Assembly (NCBI GenBank): GCA_028023455.1
Contig: JAQFVV010012395.1
Span: forward strand, 806,001 to 870,000
Source of the DNA: Epiperipatus broadwayi
Lineage: Eukaryota > Onychophora > Udeonychophora > Euonychophora > Peripatidae
Direction of reading: 5' to 3'
DNA length: 64,000 nt
This document shows, piece by piece, positions 10,641 to 22,792 of this stretch (within the stretch, counting starts at the first letter, position 1; every line of letters begins with the position of its first letter). Below the pieces are notes generated by a model. The model was not told where the DNA came from. It did not search any database and was given only the letters and a program-made list of their open reading frames with translations. Made by a program: the position numbers and the translations under genes.

Positions 10641-12060
10641 AAAAAGAATCAAAGTGGGTGATTTGTTTACTTTCAAATTTTTTGGGGCAATATTGACCAA
10701 AAGATGTCATGAACAATATTTGAATTCTACTGAGCATATTATCATTAGTCAATTATTAAAATCAAGACCACTTACTCCAAGATTTTGTATCAATTCTTCT
10801 ATTCCTTAAGTACTCATAACTACTATTTGTCTTTTAATGATCTACCTCCTCTCCATCCACAATATTTTCCAACATTTCTTTCACTATTCCTTACCTTAAA
10901 ATAATTGCTAAGTTCAATAACCTTTTCTTTTCATAGCATTTTCAATAATACTTTTTCAGATATTCTCTTCAGCACTACTACATTACTGATCATACCGTTC
11001 CAATTTGATTCTTTCATTTCCTTTGATATCCCACATCTCTAAATCCTCTAAGATCACAGAATAATCTAATATATTTATTAAAAGCCTGCTTATCTATTAT
11101 AATTCTTACTCTAATTCTTTTTTATCCTTACTTCCATAATCAGATTATTAATTTCAAATATTTAAAAGTAATAACATGTTCTCTAATTTCCTGTTTGATG
11201 TTAATTTATTACAATTCCACACACTGCTTTAATTTTCTTTGCATTTATTTTTATTCAAAGTATTTATCAAATTCTATTAATCTATAGTGCCTTATCATCG
11301 GCTCATCTGTTACAATGAGCCAGTCTATTATTATCAAAACAACTTTCATTTAACAACCCATCACTATTTATTATGTCAAACAAAAAAAAAGGGGTATATT
11401 ATCCTACTTTAACTCATACTTTTATATAACATTTCTGTAAAATGATAATTAAATCTTGCATTATAAAATGGCTTTTTCAAAATCAATAAAACAAATACTC
11501 TATTAATTTCTTTCTTTATCAAAAACATCTCCATTGTATGTGATGCCATTTCTTCTGAAAACTTCACATTTCATTGAATTAGATCTTTTGTTCCAATAGA
11601 ATTACAGGTGTTGAGAGGAACTCTACTGACTACTCTCCTAGTTATATATTATATTACAAATATGAATCTATTCTTCCAAAATCTTTCTCATTAAAATTTT
11701 TGATGAGATTTGACATCCTATCATTCTTTTGTTCTTTGACATTTTTCATTTCAGTTATAATTATTCAACTTCATGATCATACAATCTAGTTTTCCTTATT
11801 TGCCTGACTCCACTCTCTGCCCCAATTAACAAAGGTTAGTTATTTCTATCATATAAATCACATTTCTCCAATTTTTTTATTAATAATTTATCATTTCTAT
11901 CCTTACTTACTAATTCATTCATGTGACTTTTCTTTCCCCATCTAAACAGCTTTATTCTATTATACTGCTCATATATTAATTAACACATCTTTTTTTTTTT
12001 TTTTGTAATTTCTCTCAATATCCACTTTCTATTCATTTTCTCCTAGCTTTAACTTTTTCA
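10640..12060 (-). pseudogene. LINE reverse transcriptase relic
   Basis: Read on the minus strand in several frames. RT motif A reads CFIDFEKA at about 11493-11468. The catalytic motif C survives as ADD at 11302-11294. Next, FKYLKLII (11168-11143) and a following RIRVRIIIDKQAFNKY match the FKYLG...I..RI..A..AF segment that follows RT in many animal LINEs. Last, IVKEMLENIVDGEE (about 10890-10842) matches their C-terminal R...GHILRH...EG segment. The order of all four agrees with a minus-strand element. Each motif is in a different frame, so it is dead. LINEs copy their RNA into nicked DNA. The 5' end and endonuclease were not seen. Confidence 0.72.
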
Positions 12061-12210
12061 TGACTCAACTTAGTATTGAGCCATTTTTTAATACTTCTAC
12101 CTTCTAAACCAAGGTATTTTGCACTTCTGCTTTTTTTTCAGAATCTATTATTATTATTACATACATTATCAGCGAGTCTGCTTCTTCTCACACTTATTCA
12201 ACAAATTTTT

Positions 12211-12323
12211 AATACATATAATAACCACATTCCAGTCTTTTTACACTTTAAACTGTAATATTAATAAATATTTTACTTTAAAGTGTAAAAAGAATGGAAT
12301 GTGGTTATTATATGTTATATATT
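12211..12323. repeat. Inverted repeat, arms about 45-48 bp
   Basis: The left arm (12211-12253) and right arm (12275-12323) pair around TAATAACCACATTCC and CTTTTTACACTTTAAA, with a short AT spacer. I found no flanking TSD. It could be a small MITE or a hairpin-forming rearrangement. Confidence 0.75.
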
Positions 12324-12399
12324 AGAAAAGCAAAAATAAAGAAGGAAAGAGGAAAAGAAACTATTGAAGATTAATATAAAGCTGAGCGCTGATTATATA

Positions 12400-12600
12400 T
12401 GTGTGTGAGGATAGTAATCTAGGCCAACTGATGATTGCTGGTTTAGCATGAATTACGTATATTGGTGATTATTTATCTTTTCAACATGTGTGTGATCAGG
12501 TGGGTCAGCAATATGAGATGGCACTGAGAGTAGTGGTTCATGTGAAAGTCTGAGTTCGAATCCCGCATGTATTACATATGTAAATGCAGATTTAAGCCTG
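12400..12600 (+). mobile_element. SINE-like repeat with B box
   Basis: The 5' part (CTAGGCCAACTGATGATTGCTGGTTTAGCA) resembles 29990-30020. The 3' part, GTCTGAGTTCGAATCCCGC, is a clear pol III B box, preceded by an A-box-like GAGAGTAGTGGTTCA. A GTGGGTCAGCAA phrase recurs in the TIR element at about 21993. Composite family; ends not defined. Confidence 0.5.
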
Positions 12601-13544
12601 TACAATGTATGAAGATTATATTATAAATTTTTTAAAAATGTTCCTATTTTTTTGACTCAGTTTTTCTTACTTTTTTAATAATACTCTCAATTCTCCTATT
12701 ATTAAAATATAATCCAGAATCATAATTGACCAGTTCTAGACTGTCCATATGCACTATTAATAGTATTTATAAATCTATGATAAAAAATAGTATTTATAAA
12801 TCTACTTTGGATCAAAACCCAATATTTCTAAAAATTATTCTTATTACCTATTCTTTTGCACATATAAATCTTTTTCTTAAGACTTTTGCCTCATTTAGAC
12901 CTTCATAAGAAATTTGAGTTCTAGAAGTGACAACATTGGTATAATAAAAAAAAAAATTAAACTCCAAAGTCTGACATTATTGTACCAAATCATGCAGAGC
13001 ACTTTATTATTATTACTATGCTAATCTCCTATTTATTGCATCACCATACAATGTGATGTGTATTCAAATTCAATTTCTCCAAACATGGTTTTTATTTCTC
13101 TATTAGCATAGTCATTACTTCCATATATACTTGAATAACCACTAAATTCTTGAATTAAATAATATAATCATTTTAATAATATTTATAATAACATCAAAAC
13201 AATGATGAACATATATAAAAGAAAACTAATCTAAAAATGGAAAATGCATACAAAAAGATATACTTTTACTCAAAATATTTATCACATTTCTTGAGAAAGC
13301 AACCAATAAAATTTAAAACACACACATATATTATATTGTGAATTCTACATGTTGCCATCTATAGTTTCCTTGTAGTGTACAAATAATTAAATAAAGAAGA
13401 AAAAAGTCATACATTTAATAAAAATATTATTTTGAATGAATCTGAAATAAGTGAACCATTTATTTATTAAATTTAAAGATAGTTGTTAGACATCCACGCA
13501 GCATGATGGTGCATTTTCTTGAAAAAATATAACTTATGATCATT

Positions 13545-14045
13545 CCCATGCCTTTTTTTTTTTTAATTCTTTGTTTTTTTTACTTTTTTTTTTTTATTTA
13601 CAAATAAATTAAACACAAATTTTATTTATTTTTTTGTAAACATTTATTTTTATTAACATCAATAAAAATAAATATAAAATAAAATAAACATTTTCGGGTT
13701 TTTTTTTTTTTTTTTTTGGGGGGGGGGTGTTTTTTTTTTAAATGTAAAACTTAGTACGCTTATTACAGCTGTATTTTGGGTTTCCTATTTTTGTTTTAAA
13801 AATAAGTCCTAAAGTTAGTAAGCTTTTTTTTTTTGGTTTCGCTTTTTTTTTTGGTGGTTCTTTTTTTTAAAAAAATGTAAAACTTAGTACGCTTATTATG
13901 GTTGTATTTTTGGTTTCCTATTTTTGTTTAAAAAAGAAATCCTAAAGTTAGTAAGCTTTTTTTGTTTTGGTTTAGCTTTTTTTAAAATAACAAACAAATT
14001 TAAAACTTATTACGATTTTTTTTGGGGGGTTTCACTTTGTTTTTT
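13545..14045 (+). repeat. T-rich tandem repeat, period about 125-133 bp
   Basis: Two and a half copies of a unit beginning ATGTAAAACTTAGTACGCTT (13742, 13875, and a diverged one near 13997). Each contains GTTTCCTATTTTTGTTT and TCCTAAAGTTAGTAAGC and is separated by long T runs. One junction is a T run of about 20 followed by ten G. No coding content. Confidence 0.75.
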
Positions 14046-15149
14046 TGGTTCCGCTTGAAACGCATATTATTTAGCCATCATCCCATTTTACCTATGTTCC
14101 ATCATAGTAAGTATCTTTTCCAACAGTTCGAACCCTCACAGTTCACATATATAATCAGAATAATTTATTTTGATATGTAATAGCATATATTTATCTGTAT
14201 GTGCAGATATGTGCACACATTTAATATATATTAATGTCTGTATGCGTGTAATGTATACGCAGTTATAAATTTAAAATTAATAAAATGATATAATTAAATT
14301 AAATTGTGTGAACATTATTATATGTGTGTAACCACTTACATATATGTGCGAAAGAAGACGTAATGCAATAGATTTAAAGAAGCATTACAACTCTTTTAAA
14401 TTAATAATATAAATTTGAAATATTCTCAGTTAAAAACTCTTTATTTAAATGCATTGGTATATAAATTTCAATTCCTGGGATAGTCTCACACACTTTTTTA
14501 AAAGAGTTTAAATTTGTAAACATTACTCTTTAAAAAAAAAGTTATCTGGTTTTATTAAAAAAAAAGTTGTCAATTCTTGGGAAACCATCTGTAAGCAATC
14601 AGCAACAACCGAAATCAACCTATCATTAGGGTATTATAGACATTGGCTCCACTTATGTATTCCCTATTTAGTATATTCAGTGCAACCTTTGAACAATAAT
14701 TAGAAAGCAATAAATTTCTTAAGATAGCAATTAATGAAACTTGGGATTAAAATTTTAAATGTATTTTAAAAATAAAAACTTGCCTATTTCTTAAATTAAA
14801 TTCTAAAACTCTAAATACTTATTAAATAATAACTTATTCAGTTATTATTCTATTACTTGCTAATATTTGTTTATATATGTTTACTTTATAACCCACCTGT
14901 GTGTGTCGTTCAATGCACTTATGTTTATTTAATCTATATTTAAGAATTAAAATATATTAAATTATAAACAATGTTGCGTATCATTAGTAGTCCATTCGAA
15001 ATCTTAGTTAAATTCCTTAATACTAGCATTAATTATTAATGTATGCATCAACAAATTTCACATTTATTATGGTTTCTTTTTTTGGTATAAATAAAATTAA
15101 AAAAGCAAGCTGTTTTTGACTACAGTAATATATATCAGACATATAGCTT
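14046..15149. other. Unassigned AT-rich sequence
   Basis: Nothing supported. A short run of TATGTGTGTG-type simple sequence lies around 14160-14350. Confidence 0.4.
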
Positions 15150-15625
15150 AAACAAAGTGGTCGTTAATTGCGAGAATCGAACATCTAGGTTTTCCTGTGC
15201 TGTGTTCTTTGTCTTCTTGAGGTTATTGAGAATACGTTATTTGATGCATTACCTCCTTCAAAGTATTGTTCAGACATGTTTTGCACCATAAAACTTGACT
15301 ACAGAAGTGTGTAAACTCTCCTATAATTATTGCTTGGTCAAATCGTGTGATTTAAAAAAAAAAAAATTAAACTTTACTTATAATTAACGATTTATACATA
15401 ATTGTAAGACACACCCTCTCACATGATACCATAAAAAAGTGTGAAACGTGCGAATTCACTGAAATAATTTACTGCAATGCGACAACATGGCCTGCAATGT
15501 GTAGTAAAACAGAAATGTTGTATACATGTAACACATGGCCGCGAAAATACATTCAGCCGCACAAACGATATTTTTATGTCTTTTAGCACATAAATCGCAT
15601 CATCACGCATCGTGGTTGTCTAACC
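15150..15625. other. Higher-complexity patch of unknown nature
   Basis: Compared with its surroundings this stretch has more G, C and CpG (for example GTGCGAATTC, CACATGGCCGCG, AATCGCATCATCACGCATCG) and lacks simple repeats. A 63-codon minus-strand open frame (15610-15419) contains CVTCIQHFCFTTHCRPCC but matches no family I know. It could be a non-coding exon, a regulatory element or an old repeat. Confidence 0.3.
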
Positions 15626-16099
15626 AACAACTACCAATTTAAAAAAAGGAAATATTTTGTTTAAATTAATAATGCCTTATTAGAATTAAAAGAAAGAGTC
15701 GCAAGCCAGTGCTTAAAAAAAAAAGAAAAATACTGCGTTTTGTGTTACTATAATTACAGAAACAATTTTCGCAAGAAGACACAGATTTTCTTTTGCTTAA
15801 AAATTTGAGTTTACTTTACTTTTTGTAAATAAATTCAGAACATATAGCAAAGAAATATGAATTGTAAGTAAAACAATTTAGAAAGAGGGGTCTTGATTTG
15901 GCATCTTTATGATTAAAACAAAATGGATATCACAACACTATAGCTAAGATAATTGAATTCATCTAGAATGTAATATCAACAAGAATAATAATTAGACACC
16001 ATCTAATGATTCAAATTGCAAAAACCTTTTAAATTAACACTGTCAGATAAGTTTCATTTTAAAAAAAAATGATAATTTTAATGATAAACATTTATTAAA

Positions 16100-17870
16100 G
16101 TTTTTTTATTAATAATTTCCATTAATAATAATATAGCATTAGTTATCATTTAAACAATAAGAAATATACTGTATATATATATTTTTAAAAAGTAACAATA
16201 TTAAAACTTTTATTACTTTGTTAAAGACTTTATCTTTAACCCTTCTATGACTGTATGCTTTATAATTTAAATGAATATCATATCTATCAATTGGAATCTT
16301 AAAAAGAAAAGAGGAGAGGTAAATTATAAAATGTATGATATTAGACTAAAATTGATAAATTAGAATTATAATCTATATTTTATACACCTCAATGACTTAA
16401 TGTTTATTCCAATAAATTTATATCACTATTAACTTAAGTCCTTTGATTTGCCTATTGGATCAATAATTATAAAATTATTTCATTACACAATTTATTTTAC
16501 AATTAACTATTCAGTGAATAGCACTTATTTTAGCTTTACATTTTGCAGTCTATTAGTTTTCCTTTACATCTGGCTCATCCAATAAAGAAATACTTCTATT
16601 CATGGGACTATGTAACATTCCTTAGCATTGTTTATAGGTTTTAAGAAATAGTTTCCTTCCCAATATATATCAAAATTACCCCAAATTCATCAACTCGACC
16701 AGACTAGCCAAAGAAAATAAACTTTAAAACACAATTACTAGTCTCATTGCTGCAATCAGATTTCTTAAGTGTATTTAAAAAAATATATTTACCTTTACTT
16801 AATTCTTTATTTCTCCCTAAATTCATTTCCTTTCATAATGACAAACCAGTCAGTTTTGTCTTTACAAGAAATGATCACATCGTCAGCAATAACCTATTCT
16901 TAAGATATCTAAACTCAGCTGGATTATAATAAATTTCTTTCCCTTTTAAACTTCTATTTAAAACCAATTGAATGCCAACTTTTTGCCCATTACTCAAATT
17001 ACTAGATTCACTAGATGAAATGAAACAAAATTTGATTCTTTACCAAGAATTTCTAATTCTCTATCATTTAACTTAATATCATAAAGATTAACAACTTTAT
17101 TAATAGAAACATTCCACTTAACTATCCTATCACTAAAATAAACTTTATTCATTTTTCCAAACAACCATTTATTCTAAATTGCCTTATGAAAAAATTTAAA
17201 ATAGAATAATTAAAATCTTGCCTCTTATCTAAATAATACCCTTTCCTTTTAAATCATAAATAAATTTGTAAAAGCTTAATAAAAAAATTTTTTTCAAAAA
17301 AACTATTCAAAATAGACATTTGTAAATTCAAAACTAAATTCTGATTCTTAAACAATTTTCTATTCTCAACATTAAGAATACAACTAACTCCTATGAAAAA
17401 CATTAAATTCCAAACATTTTTTAAGAAAATAAATCCACCATTTTCATGGTTCTATCTTATCACTTAATCTATTTTTACTCCTCCTAATATCATTCAATTA
17501 AAAACTGAATCCCACAAACCGATAATAAAAAAACAACTACAAATAATAAATGCAAATCTAAATTTACAAAACAAACAAAAACCAAAACCAACAATTTGGG
17601 AATATATATATATTAATAATTTTATTTAATAACACAACCTTATAACAAACCACTATTACAAAACAAAAACCCCAAACAAACACCAGCCAAAACAAAACAA
17701 ACATTTATATAAATAAATGAGCACAAATAAACAATACTCCAACAACTAAAATCTATACATATACTTGTCTAATCCCGCTCATGCAACAAAACCAACATAT
17801 ATAAATAAATATATTGTACCATTTATTTATATATGATACAAATATATTGGCATTTGGTAAAAGCTAAAAA
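16100..17870. other. G-poor, A/C-rich block
   Basis: The plus strand is strikingly poor in G, especially 17440-17800 (long runs such as AACAAACAAAAACCAAAACC). It shows a sustained strand bias absent from its neighbours. Several short open frames exist on both strands, none recognisable. It may be a decayed element or a replication/transcription-biased segment; I saw no mitochondrial gene in it. Confidence 0.35.
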
Positions 17871-18194
17871 AAAAAAAGAGTAAACTTAAGATTTTTTTTA
17901 TTAGTATAATCTTTTTTCAAAACGTACAGTGAAAGTTAAAATTGTCTTTCATATTTTTTTTCATGTAATTAAAAATAAAAGAACAAAAGACACGCAGATT
18001 ACTAATCCAGATAAATTAAAAGAATTCCAAAAGTAAAAAGATAAGCTAAAAGAAAAATATTTTAGCTAATTAAAGATGGCAGAATTATGCTACAAAAAAA
18101 TAAAGACTTTGTAATGTAAATTTTATAAATAATGTACGAGATTATCAGCGTATATTTTTGATAAACAAAAGGTATGTGCAGAAGTCTAAAAAAC

Positions 18195-18245
18195 TGGACC
18201 TCGAGTATAAAAAGAGAGAGGCCAGTTTGAAGAGTGTCTTTACTT
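18195..18245 (+). promoter_or_regulatory. TATA-box-like core promoter candidate
   Basis: CTCGAGTATAAAAAGAGAG (TATAAAAA at 18206-18213) stands in a slightly richer context and is followed by GGCCAGTTTGAAGAGTG. The only short frame nearby starting ATGGACACCAGAAAAGC (18351) stops after 11 codons. Could be a dead LTR or gene promoter. Confidence 0.25.
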
Positions 18246-19374
18246 GTCTGTTTTTTTTTGTCTGGTTTTGGATTATGGAATGACCACTTCACGATGAAAT
18301 AATTCTTCATGCAGGCGTAGACTGGAGCTTTAGCTGACATTGTTACTGAAAATGGACACCAGAAAAGCTTCCACAACTAGCCTTTAGAATAGACTGGCCA
18401 TGAGCTCATTCTAACCCAGAAAAAACTATGCATAGTAATCTACAACCTTCTCACTAAACTTATCGGTAAGCTATGACTCATTATTATTCCCGATTGTGAC
18501 TAAATTGTCGACAAACCATTTTACAAATAGGAGCTTATAATAGAATCCTGATTAGAGACTTTAATTTTCGTACTCAAGCAACTTTCTTTTAAAGAACTTT
18601 ATATAAGATCTTGGAAATGAATTGTAAGAAGTGAATATTATTGAGTTGCTTTAATTATTTTATTTAACTGGGTTTTTTTTTATTAATTGCTTCATGTTTG
18701 GATTAGTAAGTGTTCTCTCCAGTTTATTTAATTAACAATTTAACATTAAATATTTTAATTTGTTAGAATAAAAAAAATATTTCTAATATCAACTTTTCAT
18801 TTGTGCGTTATTAATAATAGTTATTAATTATTATTAAATTTATTAATATTAGTTTGGTGATATTTAAAAATATAATTTACCTTTGCCAATATGTTTAATA
18901 AGTTCCAGGAATAATAATATTTAGGAAATAATTCTAAATTACGGTGTAATCTAATACCGATTCTTTAAAAACATTTTTCTTTTTAATTTGTGAGATGTTA
19001 TGTGATGATTTCAGTGGATTCTTACAGAATCCTGGCACCTTTCAAATAAATTAAAAACTGATTTCGTCAATAGCGTAAATCGTAACAATAACTAGGTAGA
19101 GTTGATCAGGAAATGTTATGTTTTTTAGAAACAGAAATACAACTTTCTTCTTTTTGCATAACTTGATCAACTTGCACATTTTATATGTTTGACAGAGACT
19201 TAGTCAGACAGGGGAAAATGTTTCAATATATTTTTAAAAAAAAACTTTACACTATATCGGCAACACTATCTTAAAAGCAAAGAATTTCATCAAAATGTAA
19301 ACATTTGAAATACAGTCATTCTTCATATACCTAGAGCTTATAAGTATGTTATCTATATTGAACTTATTATAATT

Positions 19375-19480
19375 AGAAGGGATTTGAATTCATATGCATG
19401 TGATCATGTGTATTGGTTACATAAGATGGAGTGGATAGATAGCTACATGGAGCTTGTAAGTCTGAGTTCAAATCCCTTCT
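19375..19480 (+). mobile_element. 106-bp SINE-like unit with inverted ends
   Basis: It begins AGAAGGGATTTGAA (19375-19388) and ends with the exact reverse complement TTCAAATCCCTTCT (19467-19480). The last part, AAGTCTGAGTTCAAATCCC, is a B-box-like phrase shared with the unit at 12560. The A-box-like part would be GATGGAGTGGATAG. Small tRNA-like element or MITE. Confidence 0.5.
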
Positions 19481-20671
19481 AAATATATATATATAAGTTA
19501 TCAGCTTATGAAACAGGAAACAATAACAAAATATATAGATGACATAGTATCACTGCAAAAAATGAAGAACTGCTGAAATTAATATCAAAAACTAAGATCC
19601 AAAAACAAGGGATTATACATAAACATAAACAGAGAACAACAATAATATTTGATGAAAAAAAAATAAAAAAAATTATTGAACTGATTAATATTAAAAGTTT
19701 TGTATAACTTAGAAGTAAAATCACTAGTGAATTAAACTTTATACAAAAAATAATCAAGAAAAACCAGAGCAGAAACATATTTTCAAATCATAGATAAGAT
19801 TTGAAAAGGTAAAATCGTATTAGAAACTAAATTGATATAAAATATGAAAGTTATATATTTCTTAATGTGTTAAATTGATGTGAATTATAGATGGTGACAA
19901 AAGAATCAGGAGAAAAACTGTACAGAAAAGTAGAATTGGGGAAAAAAATTTATTGATGAAAATCATAAAATAGAAACCACAACTATTTTTAACTACATCT
20001 AAATGATTAATAGTCAAAAACTAAAAATTGTAAATTTTATTATTAAGCAAAATACAGACAAAAGAGAAAGATTTATAAAGTATAGACAAATAAGATTTTA
20101 AAATGTCATGATTATAGCTTATATTCTCTTACTCTTCTTGTAAAGAATAAATTAAACTGGAAATGGATATTGAAATATCTCAATCTATGTTTTTAATGAT
20201 AATGAAATTTTTTGCGCTTTCAACTAAAAATTCTATTTAGTTACCATTTTATCATGTATTTTTATAAGTGAATTCATTTCCTACTATTGTGTTATCAATA
20301 AATTTAAAGTATTAAATACATTTTCTCTCTCCATTACTTTCCTTATTTTTTAAACAACATTCTGATCATACCCCACCGAATAGGAAACAATCCCTGATTT
20401 GGATACCTAAATTTCTGTTAAATTCTTTATTAAAGAAAATAGCTTCTGGCTTAAATATCTATTTCACTTTGAACTTTATTTTTTTCCTAATGTATTTGCT
20501 TCAATAGGATTATCAGATATCCTTTAAACACATTAAATGAATTTCACTTTTATTTCATATTTCATGACAACAAACTGACCCAAAATTGTACTACCAAATA
20601 ATATTCAACCTTCACTTTATATGCCTTTCATAGATTTTTTTTTTCTTAGCAATATCTTTTCTTTTTCATAC
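19481..20671. other. Unassigned AT-rich sequence
   Basis: A short TA microsatellite is followed by low-complexity DNA. No supported gene. Confidence 0.4.
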
Positions 20672-20684
20672 AGTATTCAATCTT

Positions 20685-21652
20685 AAAGCACTAAACATCA
20701 CATGATCACCATATCTTATGCTTGCACATAATTGTTATTAAAACAGGCAAAACTCTCCATACAGTAGTGCCACTCAGTGCCAGCCAGAGTAATTGATGGA
20801 TGCCAGAAGGCTTGTGCATAAAATCCCCATCTACTTCCTACTCATCCAATATCCCCAGACTAGTTTCTGGCTTGTGGTTTTCAACAGTGAGGAGCCTTGG
20901 GTCTGAGAGCACTGCACCTAGAACCCAGGATCTAATGCAACCCTCGAGAAGTCACCTTTTATCTCTACTTAACTACAAAACTATGAGAACAAAATTGAAA
21001 ATTATTTTTTTGATCTAAGCTCAATAGCTTATACAGTATATTCATATGGTCTGAACTCAGTTCAGTACCCATACATTTTGGTGTCTTTGGCTCTTTAACA
21101 ACCATAGCCACCACTATCCTATTAGGAAGGATTGATGTTAAACCACTAAACATCACATGATCATCATTTCTTATGCTTGCACATAACTGTTATTAAAACA
21201 GACAAAACTCTCCATACAGTAGTGCCACTCAGTGCCAGCCAGAGTAATCAATGGATGCCAGAAGGCTTGTGCATAAAATCCCCATCTAGTGTCTACTTAT
21301 CCATTATCCCCAGACTAGTTTCTATCTTGTGGCAGTTCAAACCCATATGACTATATAAGCTATTGAGCTTAGGTTGAAAATATTATTTCTGTTTTCAATT
21401 TAATTATCATAGTTTTGTAGCTAAGTAGAGATAAAAGATGGCTGCTGGAGGGTTGCATTAGATCCTAAGATCTAGATGCAGTGCTCTCAGATCCAAGGCT
21501 CCTCATTGATGAAGGCCATAAGCAAGAAACTAGTCTGGGATATTGGATGAGTAAGCATTAGATGAAGATTTTATTCACAAGCCTTCTGGCATCCACTAAT
21601 TACTCTGGCTGGCACTGAGTGGCACTACTGTATGGAGAGTTTTGCCTGTTTT
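20685..21652. mobile_element. 968-bp fold-back element with nested third copy and 13-bp TSD
   Basis: A perfect 13-bp direct repeat AGTATTCAATCTT flanks it (20672-20684 and 21653-21665). Arms of about 315 bases (about 20738-21055 and 21340-21652) are inverted copies. A one-sided tail of about 53 bases (20685-20737) contains ACTAAACATCACATGATCACC. The loop holds a further tail-plus-arm copy (about 21139-21338) in left-arm orientation. The arm's end, CACTACTGTATGGAGAGTTTTGCC, and the tail recur at 27.5 and 60.4 kb. The core TTGATGA (21506-21512) then GAAAC (21526-21530) then TAGTCTGGG parallels the 4.3-kb element. No protein is encoded; the short frames are by-products. I infer inverted pseudo-LTRs as in Penelope-like elements. 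Confidence 0.88.
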
Positions 21653-21803
21653 AGTATTCAATCTTTGAAGTTTTTAAAACTCTTTTTTCTTTAAAAATAA
21701 TAAATTCATTGTTGCAACAAAAAAATAAAATTATTTTTTATCTTTTGACCAACTTCTCTTTTTGAATAGAAACTTTTTATTTTTAATACAAAGTACTTAT
21801 TCA

Positions 21804-22163
21804 TGATGTGATAATATGTTGGACTATTACCATCATTCATCAGTAAATGCTGAATGTATAAAAAAATTTATTTAAACTTTTCAAATAACTTATTAGTAAT
21901 AACACATAAATAGCAACACAGGTTAGTGATGACACAGATTAGATTTTTGAACATCGAATTTGAAGTGAGAGTTTGACTCCTATGCTAATATTGTCACTGG
22001 TCAGGTCAGCAACATCTAAAGTTCAGTGGAGAATACTATTACTCAAAACATTGTATCTTTACTAACCTGTGTTTTTTATTTGTGTGTTATTAATAACAAG
22101 TTATTTGTATTTAAAAAATTTTAAATTTCCTATATGACGGAAATAGTCCAACACATCACATCT
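21804..22163. mobile_element. MITE-like element with about 100-bp terminal inverted repeats
   Basis: The left end (GATGTGATAATATGTTGGACTATT) and right end pair over roughly 100 bases each, meeting at ACACAGGTTAGTGATG and ACTAACCTGTGTT. The middle contains GAGAGTTTGACTCCTATGC and GTCAGGTCAGCAAC, related to the 12.5-kb repeat. A second copy in opposite orientation lies at 47174-47437. No coding capacity; TSD not resolved. Confidence 0.75.
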
Positions 22164-22792
22164 AATATATCTTCATCACAAACCTTCAGGCAAATTCCCC
22201 CTTCTCCAAGTTTCATGAATCTTTGATCCATCTGGAAATTACACTTATTCACTATATTTCTGAATAATAACCTAACTTATATACAATTTTATTGAACATT
22301 ATATTTTTTAAAAACATAGATATAAAATCTAGCATTTCAATTAATGACCCACTAAACATTATAACCCTTCCATTTCAAATTGTTTCAGTCCTATTATAGC
22401 AACTTGGTGAGTAAATGTTAAAAAAAAAAATTGTGAAAATTTGAGAAATGAATACAAAAAGAAAGAAAAAGCTAATGATGATAGAATACTATAACACTGA
22501 TAAATATGTAATACTACACAAATGCAATGACTCTTAACAACATTTGCTATATTAAAGATAAAAAATAAATACATTTTCATCTTGCCATCAGACAATAACA
22601 ACTGTAAAGATGAATTTCAGATTGGTCAAGATGTTTTTTTAACTTTTAGTTAGTTACTACTATATAGAAAAGTATTTGTACTGAATTCAAATTCACATTT
22701 AAAAATTTGATTTAATTATTTAAGGAATGAGTGGGGAATCTCAGGCCCTCAAAAGCTCTCAATTGAGACTTAATAGCCTTGTATAAAATTTT
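22164..22792. other. Unassigned AT-rich sequence
   Basis: An 80-codon minus-strand open frame at 22359-22601 has no recognisable motif. Nothing else supported. Confidence 0.4.

Noticed and set aside
9660-12060. One LINE rearranged by twin priming (5' inversion)
   Set aside because: In twin priming the inverted part adjoins the 5' side of the 3' segment. Here the plus-strand stretch lies at the 3' side of the minus-strand RT, and its own LINE identity is weak.
16100-17870. Nuclear copy of mitochondrial DNA
   Set aside because: The strand bias suggested it, but no mitochondrial protein or rRNA stretch could be read in any frame.
18062-18376. 104-codon minus-strand gene
   Set aside because: No recognisable domain; the second half is AT-driven, and the plus strand carries a TATA-like box in the same place.
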